Under the pieces are notes generated by a model. It worked only from the letters and a program-made list of their open reading frames with translations, was not told the origin of the DNA and searched no databases. Shown one piece after another: positions 9,069-16,808 of a stretch of DNA of 64,000 nt. The position numbers and the translations under genes were made by a program. Source of the stretch: Methylomicrobium sp051061015. Its GTDB lineage: Bacteria > Pseudomonadota > Gammaproteobacteria > Methylococcales > Methylomonadaceae. Every line of letters starts with the position of its first letter. Position 1 is the first letter of the stretch. The stretch lies in the NCBI GenBank assembly GCA_051061015.1, contig JBPFEG010000013.1, positions 1-64,000 of the forward strand, written 5' to 3'.

Positions 9069-9305
9069 TCAACTGTCAAGAACTCCCTTCAGTTCGGGAT
9101 AAGCCTTTCTTTTAACCGAAATCGTAATGCGGGGATTCGGACGGTGCGCAGGGGTTTTGATGGCAGCATCGGCAGATTGCGCCTGGGCGCGTGCCAGCGT
9201 GAGGGCGGGAGGGTAATACAGTGCTGTCAGGGTAAGTCGATCCCTGTTCCAGGTTTTTGGCGGCGTCACGGTTCCGTCTCCGATAACCGTTGCAATAAAA
9301 CTCAA
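9069..9305 (-). pseudogene. Relic of a TolC-family outer-membrane efflux protein
   Basis: A 78-codon frame includes TWNRDRLTLTALYYPPALTL followed by ARAQAQSADAAIKTPAHRPNP. This looks like the start of the mature part of TolC/CzcC-like outer membrane factors, whose first helix typically reads LTLAALYYHP-LALARAQ-AAEAA-TAG-RPNP. The remaining 350 or more residues are missing, and no pump or adaptor gene is nearby. I read it as a decayed remnant of an efflux operon. Family assignment is from memory of the conserved helix, not from a search. Confidence 0.5.
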
Positions 9306-9400
9306 CAGTTCCGGATTCAGGTTTCTATTGCATCAACCGATTCCTCTTTATGAAACACTGATATTTTTGCTAAAGCTAAAATATAAGGTCACCCTAGATG

Positions 9401-9450
9401 GTTAATCTTATTTTGTCGAATCTTAAGCTTGCCGCCAAAATAAGATTAAC
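9401..9450. repeat. Perfect 15-bp inverted repeat with 20-nt spacer
   Basis: GTTAATCTTATTTTG (9401-9415) is repeated exactly in reverse complement at 9436-9450. There is no T-run right after either arm, so it does not look like a terminator. The spacing and arm length would suit a recombinase or replication-protein binding site. It lies in the gene-poor zone between the TolC relic and the IS3 element. Confidence 0.6.
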
Positions 9451-9527
9451 TCTCTCAAAAACGGCCATTTTATGGAGCCAGGTCACTGGCTAGAAAATGA
9501 GCAGAAAAAGAAAAGCATTCGACAAAT

Positions 9528-9550
9528 CTATCCACAAAATCTATGGATAA
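9528..9550. other. Pair of inverted DnaA-box-like 9-mers
   Basis: CTATCCACA (9528-9536) and, on the other strand, TTATCCATA (9542-9550) each differ from the consensus TTATCCACA by one base and face each other five bases apart. A further related sequence, TTTATCCTA, lies about 20 bases on. Together with the nearby perfect inverted repeat, this might be the remnant of a plasmid or element replication region. A chance origin is possible. Confidence 0.35.
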
Positions 9551-9708
9551 CCCTGTCGCTAATTCGTCGCAATTTATCCTAACCCTCTATCCTCTCTAGA
9601 GTTAAGTCAAATTGACCAAAAACTGACCAGCAATACTCCAGCCTCTGAAAACCGTGGCTTCGTCTGGCTGTCAATCGATTTAAAAGAACATGACTCCCTG
9701 ACCTTACG

Positions 9709-10092
9709 TTACTCGGGCCGGGTCGGGTTGTCGTTGAAGATAATTTGCCGGGGCACATAACTGGAGACGGGGATAGATTGAACCGTCTTCGTCATGTGTG
9801 ATTTTGTCGGCGTGGCCGATACTTGCGGCGCGACTTCTTGAATTTTAGTCGGCTGGGTTGGCATCGAGACCGTAGCGCCCTCTTTTGTTACGTCCTCTTG
9901 ATCGGCGTCGCTTATTGGGGCGATGCTACCCCTACCCTTTTGGAGGACAGCGATTGTTTCACCTGTGCAGTATCGGCAGTGGCGCCCATTGCCGCGTCTT
10001 TAATGCAGGTCACCTTTTTCTTGGCGACTTCGGCTGATTTTCGCCACGGCTATATTGGCAATTCAAAGATTTTGAATCGCTATATCATCTAA
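9709..10092 (-). pseudogene. Possible degraded reading frame
   Basis: On the minus strand, a frame ending at 9709 (tail SSYVPRQIIFNDNPTRPE) stays open back to about 10000, where it meets a stop. A second frame covering the next 100 bases upstream (SAEVAKKKVTCIKDAAMGA) would join it by a frameshift. Neither has a convincing start or ribosome site. One frame contains CYRCH, which fits a CxxCH haem site, but that frame is not supported around it. I do not recognise a family. It could be a decayed gene or plain non-coding DNA. Confidence 0.2.
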
Positions 10093-11200
10093 TGGCCAGG
10101 GCGGTACCTGAGCAATTGCCATGCCCGGAACCGATCAGTTCTTATCTGCTAGCCAGCCCGTAACCTGCGGTGTCGCTGGCCTGTAGGGGGAGGACATGGC
10201 GTCCTGACGCCCAGATTCGGTCAGGCTGATTGCCTACCCTAAACCGCACTCGTAACTGAGCCATTCCTTAACCCTGTCCTCCTGAAGCCCCGGCCCACCG
10301 AGGAGACCGTTTTGCCATGGTTTGAGCCTGGAACAGCCGCTTTAGCCTCCTCGTATTTCCCACGCTTAACCACCGGATCAACGAGCCGTGGCCGAGCCGC
10401 CAAGTTCCAGAAAATACCCCAGAGACCTCCTTTTCAATCCCCAAGGAATACTTAATAATGATTATCCCAGATCCCGATGCTCCTTCCGAACACATCCGGC
10501 GCAGAGCTTTAGCTAACAGAACCGCCGGCTTCGTCGGCGTAGTCGGCGGTTCGACCGGTGCTCAGTGCCCTCTCCCGATACGTTTGCAGTTCAGCGACCC
10601 CGCGCTTGACTGCCATGCGGACTTCCCCTTGCTCGACCACAAAGCTCTCGCGCAACCTACTTACGTTAGTGGTAACGGCGAGGACAACAAGCGCCTGTCC
10701 AAGCATGGCATGTGCCTTCTATCTCCCGGCACGCTAGAAGCCTGTCCCTTAGCCCCAGACAGGGACTGCACCCTCTGTCACCTGAATATCACGCTCGGTA
10801 ACGAAGAGGTAGGCTACCTGGCCTTTCTTCCTAACCTCAATAGCCTCCGTGCGTTGGCCCCCAAGCGGTGCGCTATCCCGGTCATTGCCGGGAAGCGCCT
10901 GGCCTGCCACCAGATGGAATTCAGACTCAGAGGAAAACCGGCCCGACAACATGCTGGCATGCCAATCTATTACGCGGATATTACTATCCGAAGCGGTACG
11001 ACGCTGGAAAAAACCCTGGCGAATGCCCGCGGCACGGCCAGCCGCTGGTTTCGCGCCGATCGCCCAGGACAGAGCCGATTGACACGGCTCAGCCCACGAC
11101 GACTTCACACCCAGCAAAGATGAAAGTGACTGAGAACAGATGATTTCCACCTGGCTATCAAAGATAGATAAAAAAAGGTAGATAAAAACGGCAACTTCCT
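10093..11200. other. Gene-poor accessory stretch with conflicting open frames
   Basis: Both strands stay open here without a clear winner. On the plus strand 10458-11123 encodes 221 residues (MIIPDPDAPSEHIRRRALAN start, AGGAA eight bases upstream). On the minus strand 10749-11219 encodes 156 residues (ending VTEGAVPVWG), and 10509-10706 encodes 65 residues in another frame, which could be a single gene split by a frameshift. Another minus frame, 10268-10495, ends in GQG. I recognise no domain in any of them. The pattern suits eroded mobile DNA. Confidence 0.3.
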
Positions 11201-11256
11201 CCTTCGGCATTGCCTGCACACTTAAAGGTGTACAGGCAATGCCGAGGTATGTTTTT
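11201..11256 (+). terminator. Long hairpin with T-run
   Basis: CCTTCGGCATTGCCTGCACAC (11201-11221) pairs with GTGTACAGGCAATGCCGAGG (11228-11247) through a six-base loop, with few mismatches, and is followed by GTTTTTTG at 11251. The stem is long for a simple terminator and could equally be a palindromic repeat copy. No certain gene ends just before it. Confidence 0.45.
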
Positions 11257-11411
11257 TGCTCTGTTTCTGTTGGTCAGTAAATCGATCTTTGTTATTCAAT
11301 GCTGTGTCGGATAGACTTTTATCCTCTTCTTAACCACGCGGTGAATTGCTAACTTAGCGGATATAACATCATTTGAACTTACTCTATGAAATTCGAAAAT
11401 TCATTCCAAAA

Positions 11412-11861
11412 TTAACACGTCAGCTTTTTTAACGCCATTTTCAGGCCGGACAAATCATACTCATTGGCCAGTATACCTCCATCCGGTCCCAGGCGCTCAA
11501 GGCGGGATATCAAACCCGCCTTTTCCAGTTCGCTCAGGTGTCGTTGAATCTGCCGCTCACTGAGACCGAGCCGCTCACTTAAGGTTTTTTTGCTGGGAGC
11601 TGGATTTTGGCCGGGATCGTCCGAAAGATCGCACAGCTGCACCAGCAGTAAAAGCTGAGTGGGATTCAACCCCAACTGCTGCTGCGATCTCAATAACAAG
11701 GAAGGAACCAGGCATAGACCGAATTTCTGATTGACCTCCCCACCCCACTGCTCCTCCGGTATATCAACAGACAAGCGCGTCGCTTTTATAGAAACTCTCG
11801 CCCCATCCCGATCCTTGGCGACTCGCCTAATGCCCCACAGGAAGCTCTCTCTTATATGCAC
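11412..11861 (-). CDS. Helix-turn-helix DNA-binding protein
   Basis: This 149-residue protein starts at GTG 11861. Its C-terminal half holds a winged helix-turn-helix of the kind seen in replication initiators and plasmid or phage regulators: ALSDDP-type linker, then KKTLSERLGLSERQIQRHLS and ELEKAGLISRLERLGPDGG. The N-terminal part (VDIPEEQWGGEVNQKFGLCL) has no motif I recognise. The ribosome site is weak (AGGA close to the GTG). It stands alone in the accessory zone. A role as regulator or Rep-like protein of the decayed element is inference; a stand-alone transcription factor is equally possible. Confidence 0.65.
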   Translation of the reverse strand: MHIRESFLWGIRRVAKDRDGARVSIKATRLSVDIPEEQWGGEVNQKFGLCLVPSLLLRSQQQLGLNPTQLLLLVQLCDLSDDPGQNPAPSKKTLSERLGLSERQIQRHLSELEKAGLISRLERLGPDGGILANEYDLSGLKMALKKLTC

Positions 11862-12303
11862 TGATCCATCCTGATTTTTTTAATAGCCTGGCCCGTTGCC
11901 TGGTCTCCCCCTTATTGTAAAGGGCGCCAGGGCTAAGCCTTAGCCGTGGAATAATATTTGAGGAACTGTCTCTGTTCATGAAGAGCAAAGGATAGCGCTC
12001 GCTCATCGAGAGAGCAAGACGCCGATGGGACGTATTGCGCAGTAACTCGCTTTACTGGGGATGACAAATATGACTAGAGGTTAACCCAATGAGGTTTACC
12101 AGGAGTCATTTTTGACCTGTGGGGAAGAAACATATATGTCATCTCTTTTTCTATCAATACATTATGAATCCTTGTCGGCGCAGAATGCGAGCGCGCCGGC
12201 ACTGCTTGTGGAAAAAAGTCGGTCAGATTGCCCTTCTTACAAGGAGGCCATTTCCGAAGTAAATCCCGATAGGCAGAGATAGAAGTGATATTATTTCAAT
12301 AAG
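11862..12303. other. Intergenic stretch, no gene seen
   Basis: This 442-bp stretch lies between the divergent start of the HTH gene and the repeats before the IS3 element. It should contain the HTH promoter. I see no reading frame with a ribosome site and no RNA gene. Confidence 0.4.
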
Positions 12304-12337
12304 ACGAACTAACTTTGAGCTAAAACGAACTAACTTT
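12304..12337. repeat. Two direct 13-bp repeats just outside the IS3 element
   Basis: ACGAACTAACTTT occurs at 12304-12316 and again at 12325-12337, a 21-bp period, i.e. two helical turns. They end five bases before the insertion sequence. Two copies at this spacing could be an operator or iteron remnant, or part of a second, older insertion end. Confidence 0.5.
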
Positions 12338-12408
12338 TATACTGATCTCCACCACGAATAGTGGACACTTTAAAAAGCGAGTATTCTTAATCAAAGAGAG
12401 GTACTTGC

Positions 12409-12723
12409 ATGAGCACGAAATCGACTGGCAGCAAAGCCAGCTACACCCGGCATAGCGCCGAATACAAACAAGAAAGCCTGAAACTGGCGACCCAGATAGG
12501 TGTAGCCAAGGCCGCCAAGCAACTGGGATTACACGAATCCCAACTTTACGCTTGGCGTAAGCAGTCCGAACACACTCAGAGCGTCAGCGAACGAGAAGCA
12601 AACTTGGCTACAGAAAATGCCCGGTTAAAACGGCAACTGGCTCAGCAGGCCGAGGAGTTGTCGATCTTAAAAAATGCGGCGACGTACTTCGCTCAACAAC
12701 TCAAGCGAGGTACGAATTCATGA
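12409..12723 (+). CDS. IS3-family transposase OrfA
   Basis: This 104-residue DNA-binding protein has an N-terminal helix-turn-helix of the HTH_Tnp type (YKQESLKLATQIGVAKAAKQ, LGLHESQLYAWRKQ). A leucine-zipper-like coiled coil follows (ENARLKRQLAQQAEELSILK). It binds the inverted repeats and dimerises. orfB lies in the -1 frame relative to orfA. An A-rich heptamer-like run (TTAAAAAAT) near codon 85 is a plausible site for the programmed -1 frameshift that makes the OrfAB transposase in this family. The stop codon also overlaps the orfB ATG (ATGA), allowing coupled translation of OrfB alone. Confidence 0.93.
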   Translation: MSTKSTGSKASYTRHSAEYKQESLKLATQIGVAKAAKQLGLHESQLYAWRKQSEHTQSVSEREANLATENARLKRQLAQQAEELSILKNAATYFAQQLKRGTNS

Positions 12724-13580
12724 AAAATCATCGAGTTGACTATTCCCTGGTTGGCATGTGTCAGTGTTTTAACGTGTCTCGCAGCGGTTATTATGCGTGG
12801 CTGCAGCGAAAGTCCAGTCAACGGCTTCAGCGACGTCAGGCGCTGGATGAGCAGGTCAAAACCCTGTTCCATAAACACAAGCAACGCTATGGCGCAGAAA
12901 GGTTACAGCGGAAAATGCCTAAAGAAAATGGTCAGCCTTATGATCTGAAAACCATCGCCGCCAGTCTGAGGCGCCAAGGCCTCATCGCTAAAGCGGCCCG
13001 TAAATTTAAGGCGACGACCAACAGCAGGCATAATCTCCCGGTGTTCGATAACCTGCTCCAACAAGATTTTTCAGCGAGTGCGCCGAATCAGAAGTGGGCG
13101 GGCGACATTACCTACCTGTGGACCAAGGAAGGCTGGCTGTATCTGGCTGTCATCATCGAGCTGTTTTCTCGACAGGTCGCTGGCTGGTCTATGAGCGAAC
13201 GGATGACGGCCGACCTAGCTTGTGATGCACTACGAATGGCGATTTTCAGGCGTAAACGCCCCAAGAGCGTTATTGTTCACTCGGATCGAGGAAGCCAATA
13301 TTGTTCGCACGCTTACCGGCAATTGCTACAACAGCACGAATTGTTAGGCAGCATGAGTGCCACGGGCAATTGTTACGACAATGCCTGCGCCGAAAGTTTC
13401 TTTCATTCCCTCAAGGTCGAGGCGATTCACGGTGAGCAATTTGATACGCGTGAAGCCATGCGCCAGACCGTGTTTGAATATATCGAAACCGATTACAATC
13501 CCGTTCGATTACACTCCACCAACGGCTTCCACAGTCCGATAGAATTTGAAGCTAATTTTAAACAATCACTCGCTTCTTGA
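12720..13580 (+). CDS. IS3-family transposase OrfB, DDE integrase core
   Basis: This 286-residue catalytic subunit of the element has an HTH_21-like N-terminal part (SRSGYYAWLQRKSSQRLQRR, KHKQRYGAERLQRKM) followed by an rve integrase core. The three acidic residues are visible: D in WAGDITYLW, D in VHSDRGSQY, and E in NACAESFFHSLKVE. The C-terminal YIETDYNPVRLHSTNGFHSP is typical of the IS3 group. Length is normal and the frame is intact. It begins at ATG 12720 within the orfA stop. Confidence 0.95.
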   Translation: MKNHRVDYSLVGMCQCFNVSRSGYYAWLQRKSSQRLQRRQALDEQVKTLFHKHKQRYGAERLQRKMPKENGQPYDLKTIAASLRRQGLIAKAARKFKATTNSRHNLPVFDNLLQQDFSASAPNQKWAGDITYLWTKEGWLYLAVIIELFSRQVAGWSMSERMTADLACDALRMAIFRRKRPKSVIVHSDRGSQYCSHAYRQLLQQHELLGSMSATGNCYDNACAESFFHSLKVEAIHGEQFDTREAMRQTVFEYIETDYNPVRLHSTNGFHSPIEFEANFKQSLAS

Positions 13581-13607
13581 TCTGTCCGTTTTGGATGGTG
13601 GGGATCA

Positions 13608-13911
13608 AATCGATAGTTACAGATAATGAATATTGTTAGAATTGTCCCTAATTTCCTTAGGAAACCTTCTCACTCCCTACAGTTATCAGTGACTAAGCCA
13701 TTCATTAAAAAGTGGAGTTTCATCTGTCAAATGAGGTTGTATTTATTATTGAATATGGTGACTTATTGAGCTAATTGTTTATCCCACGCATGTATGTATA
13801 ATTCCACGTTTTTACAATATAATTTAATAGAGTCTTCGTCTAGGCTTCTAAAGCGGAGTTTATAATTATGATTCCCTGAAAAATCCTTGTGTTTTAGATA
13901 ATATCTCATTG
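13608..13911. other. AT-rich intergenic stretch, no gene seen
   Basis: This 304-bp stretch lies between the right end of the IS3 element and the stop of the amber-interrupted gene. It is AT-rich like the gene that follows. I see no reading frame with a ribosome site and no RNA gene. Confidence 0.4.
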
Positions 13912-14904
13912 TTAAATTTGAAACAAACCTGTTGCTTCATCGATATTATTACATTCTAGAAATCTATCATAACAACATAATCCAGCCAAAAGTTTCAGTA
14001 TAGAATCATATCTTTTTATTAATTTATTGTGCTTAACTCTTTCTTTTATAATGCTGTCAAAAGATTTGCTCTCGGGTGAATCAAAATTTGGAAGCTTACC
14101 AGATTGAAGTAGATTCCAATTTGAACTGGCCTGTAGTAAACAGAATCTTGACCTAAACTCTTCCAATATGTCGTCAATGTTGTGAGCGGGTTTGTCAAGC
14201 GAGACCGTCAATACTAATGAATTTCTTTGGGTTTCTCGATTGATATTTACCACATCTTCATCCGAATTAAATATATTATAGTTATATTTCTTAAATACTA
14301 TAGTGTTCGGGTGTAAGAAAGGAAAAGAGAAATACACATATTTTTTGGCATGGATCTCTCCCTCATCAATTATTTTAGGCTGCCCCATGGAACGGAAACT
14401 GTCGTCAAAATTCGATTCCGTCCTGAATTTTGGATCTAAAAGAGATGCCCACCAATGTAGCACCTCACACATATTATTGCTATAGGCTATATCGGTATAT
14501 CGGTAGATTTTTTTTTCCAGATTCAGATCGGTTTTATTAATAAGCTCTTTCCCTAGAAACAAAATATCACTCAGAAGCTCATCGGAAATTTGAGATGACT
14601 CATTTCTAATATTAACTACAATAGAGCTATTTCTTAACTCTTCTTCAAAATCATAAGAAAATTGCAAGCAATCGAGAACAATATGAATTAAATCATCAAC
14701 TTCGAAACCTATTCCTTCCTCTTCCAATCGTGAGAAAATATTTAGGCTAGCCGCTTTTTCAGGTATATCGGTCTTCAATTGCAGCAGTTTCTAGTATTCA
14801 TCTGCTTGATTATATTGCAAGCTTCTCACGAAGAATTCGAACTGAAATAATTTTTCGAACGCATACATCAAAAATATTTCAGTATTATTATGAATTTCAT
14901 TCAT
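13912..14904 (-). pseudogene. AT-rich gene of unknown function interrupted by an in-frame TAG
   Basis: The continuous part (13912-14778) would give 288 residues only from a TTG start. Reading upstream in the same frame gives LLQLK, then a TAG at 14791-14793, then 37 more codons (MNEIHNNTEIFLMYAFEKLF, QFEFFVRSLQYNQADEY) back to ATG 14904. The protein-like sequence on both sides suggests one original gene of about 330 codons broken by a point mutation such as TAC/TAT to TAG. Codon use is much more AT-rich than in its neighbours, a sign of transfer. I recognise no domain; it is acidic and probably soluble. Alternatives are a shorter, still functional product from TTG 14778, or suppression of the amber codon. 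Confidence 0.6.
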
Positions 14905-15141
14905 AACTGGGCTCTTTTTAAAGCTTTCATCCTTTCCAGATTTCTTAGAGCTCTTCCCTTTATCATTTTCTTGCTAATTTGTCAAATAACACTTCAAAGT
15001 TACAACCGTTTTGTGACGAACAATCCTGGATTTTGTTACTATTTTTCACGAGTCAAGAGCACCCTCAAAGCAGGATAAATATGCAAAAGATTGCTCCTAG
15101 GTACGCGGTAAGCTTATGTTAAAGAAAATTTTAAATGATTT

Positions 15142-15318
15142 ATGAATGAAACAATTACTATTACTGAAGTTGCTGAATTATTGCGGGTCTCTAAAAGGAC
15201 AGCGGATTCATTCACTTTTAGACCGGGATTCCCAAAACCTATCCGGTATACGCCGAGAGGAAAACGTTTTTTTGAGCGCTCTAAAGTGTTAGCTTGGCGG
15301 GACAAACAGAGAAGCTGA
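15142..15318 (+). CDS. AlpA/excisionase-like small HTH protein
   Basis: This 58-residue protein begins MNETITITEVAELLRVSKRT, then ADSFTFRPGFPKPIRYTPRG, and ends KVLAWRDKQRS. It has the layout of AlpA-family regulators: an N-terminal MerR-like helix-turn-helix, an FP-P wing segment, and a terminal W-R-D/E. AlpA proteins activate integrase genes or act as excision factors in P4-like islands. Here it lies 73 bases from the 3' end of tRNA-Leu, a common island attachment site, but no integrase gene is present in the window. Base composition is AT-rich. It may be a remnant or may act on an element elsewhere. Confidence 0.72.
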   Translation: MNETITITEVAELLRVSKRTADSFTFRPGFPKPIRYTPRGKRFFERSKVLAWRDKQRS

Positions 15319-15320
15319 AA

Positions 15321-15367
15321 AATAAAAAAGGGATAGTGATTGCATCAAAAATGCATCATATCCCTTT
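15321..15367 (-). terminator. Rho-independent terminator after tRNA-Leu
   Basis: Read on the minus strand, AAAGGGATATGATGCAT pairs with ATGCAATCACTATCCCTTT around a short loop, and the 3' arm runs into TTTTTTATTTTT. It lies downstream of tRNA-Leu and ends the secG-tRNA-Leu side. It may also terminate the facing AlpA-like gene from the other direction. Confidence 0.75.
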
Positions 15368-15391
15368 AAACCCTTGATAATCAAGGAAATT

Positions 15392-15476
15392 TGGTGCCGA
15401 TGGTCGGATTTGAACCGACACGACTTGCGTCACCACCCCCTCAAGATGGCGTGTCTACCAATTTCACCACATCGGC
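15392..15476 (-). tRNA. tRNA-Leu (GAG)
   Basis: The 85-nt sequence starts GCCGATGTGGTGAAATTGGT and ends with an encoded CCA. The acceptor stem GCCGATG/CATCGGC pairs fully. The anticodon arm is CCATC-TTGAGGG-GGTGG, giving anticodon GAG. The long variable arm expected of tRNA-Leu is present, as is GGTTCAAATCC in the T arm. It follows secG as in many gammaproteobacteria. Its 3' end adjoins the accessory zone, consistent with use as an integration site. Confidence 0.95.
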
Positions 15477-15501
15477 AAATAGTTAATTTAGCAAAGAAAT
15501 C

Positions 15502-15990
15502 TTATTTCTTTACGGCTTCTTTTTTGGTTTCTTCTTTTTTCGGCTCGGCAGCTGTAGTTGCTTCTTTTGCAGCCGGTTCTGCTTTCGCTGCTGGTTGCTC
15601 GGTGGTCGGCGCTGGAGCAGTCGCTTTTGGAGCGGTTTCAGTTACAGGCTGAGGAACAACAACAGGTGCTGTAGCATCGGTTTTCGCGCCTTCTACATTG
15701 GGTAGCGTGAGGCTTTCTTTATCGCTGGCCGTACCGCGCATGATATCGGTGGTGCCGCCGCGGTGGCCGTTGAAAACAGCAAGTCCTAAACTGGTCGTAA
15801 AAAACAACGTGGCCAGAATCGCCGTCGTTCTGGACAGAAACGAGGCAGCGCCTTGAGCCCCAAATACCGAACCCGATGCTCCGGACCCGAATGCGGCGCC
15901 CGCATCGGCGCCCTTGCCTTGCTGTATCAGCACCAGGCCGATGATGCCCAAACCCAGCAAGACGTGAATTATTATAATAGCCTGATACAT
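15502..15990 (-). CDS. secG: Protein-export membrane protein SecG, with long C-terminal tail
   Basis: SecG is the small subunit of the SecYEG translocon and helps SecA-driven export. The first 80 residues carry the two membrane segments (MYQAIIIIHVLLGLGIIGLV; TAILATLFFTTSLGLAVF) and the conserved linker QGKGADAGAAFGSGASGSVF. At 162 residues it is longer than the usual 100-130 because of a low-complexity tail rich in Ala, Pro, Lys and Glu that ends EPKKEETKKEAVKK. It starts 16 bases after the tpiA stop and is followed by tRNA-Leu, the usual order. secA lies 15 kb away. Confidence 0.95.
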   Translation of the reverse strand: MYQAIIIIHVLLGLGIIGLVLIQQGKGADAGAAFGSGASGSVFGAQGAASFLSRTTAILATLFFTTSLGLAVFNGHRGGTTDIMRGTASDKESLTLPNVEGAKTDATAPVVVPQPVTETAPKATAPAPTTEQPAAKAEPAAKEATTAAEPKKEETKKEAVKK

Positions 15991-16006
15991 AGAAAGTCTA
16001 AAATTC

Positions 16007-16753
16007 TTAAATCGAGTGATAAATCTTCAGGAAAGAATCGGCATCCAGCGAAGCGCCGCCGATCAGGCCGCCATCGATGTCAGGCATCGCGAAGAGACCT
16101 TTTGCATTATCGGGTTTGCAGCTGCCGCCGTACAAAATTTGAAGCTTGGAGGCGATATCCTGATTTTGCTTCGCAAAATAATTACGGATATAGGCATGAA
16201 CTTCCTGTGCCTGATCATCGGTCGCAGTTTTGCCGGTGCCGATAGCCCAAACGGGTTCATAAGCAATGACCGCACCGCGGAAGGCTTCGATACCGGCGGT
16301 TTTGATCACTGCATCGAGTTGTTCGTCGATTACCGCGAATGTTTCGTTCTGTTCGCGTTGTTCCAGCGTTTCGCCGACGCACAAGATCGGGATGATGTTT
16401 TGCGTTTGCGCTTGAATGAACCGGGCGGCGACTGATTCATTGGTATCGCCATAATAGCTGCGTCTTTCGGAGTGGCCAACGATCGCATATTGGGTGCCGA
16501 ATTCAGCCAGCATCGCGGCGGAGATTTCGCCGGTGTAGGCGCCGGAGGCTTTGTCTGCGACGTTTTGCGAGCCTAAAGCCAGTTTGGTGCCTTTGACGAG
16601 TTGACTGACCGCCGGAATTTGAACATAAGGCACACAAACCGCGATATCGCCATTAATGTTGCCGAGGTCCGCAAGGATGCCTTCCACGAGCGATTTTGCG
16701 CTGGCGAGTGAGCCATTCATTTTCCAATTGCCAACGACCAGAGACCGACGCAT
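16007..16753 (-). CDS. tpiA: Triosephosphate isomerase
   Basis: This enzyme interconverts dihydroxyacetone phosphate and glyceraldehyde 3-phosphate in glycolysis and gluconeogenesis. The 248-residue protein has N9/K11 in GNWKMNG, the catalytic His in IVGHSERR, the catalytic Glu in AYEPVWAIGTG, and the phosphate-binding YGGS near the end. I start it at the second of two adjacent ATGs (MRRSLVVGNWKMNG) because GAGAGGG lies about seven bases upstream; an upstream ATG in the same frame would overlap glmM. It sits between glmM (55 bases) and secG (16 bases), all in one direction. Confidence 0.96.
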   Translation of the reverse strand: MRRSLVVGNWKMNGSLASAKSLVEGILADLGNINGDIAVCVPYVQIPAVSQLVKGTKLALGSQNVADKASGAYTGEISAAMLAEFGTQYAIVGHSERRSYYGDTNESVAARFIQAQTQNIIPILCVGETLEQREQNETFAVIDEQLDAVIKTAGIEAFRGAVIAYEPVWAIGTGKTATDDQAQEVHAYIRNYFAKQNQDIASKLQILYGGSCKPDNAKGLFAMPDIDGGLIGGASLDADSFLKIYHSI

Positions 16754-16808
16754 CATTTTCCCTCTCAAAGAACTAAATCGCGCATGATAAAGTAAATCCG
16801 CCCCGTTT

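Larger units (their letters stand above)
12343..13607 (+). mobile_element. IS3-family insertion sequence, complete
   Basis: The 1265-bp element contains orfA and orfB and is bounded by imperfect inverted repeats of about 40 bp. The left end reads TGATCTCCACCACGAATAG and the right end, inverted, TGATCCCCACCATCCAAAA; both continue into AAGCGAGT. The outermost bases are TG and CA as usual for IS3. The flanks (TAC on the left, AAT on the right) show no 3-4-bp target duplication, so the copy may be old or its flanks rearranged. Both genes are open and the catalytic residues are present, so it could still be active. Confidence 0.9.

Noticed and set aside
9823..10092. 89-codon plus-strand frame
   Set aside because: No ribosome site and no family resemblance; the opposite strand is equally open in parts.
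14890..15078. 62-codon plus-strand frame with a hydrophobic stretch
   Set aside because: It overlaps the 5' part of the amber-interrupted gene on the other strand and has no good ribosome site.
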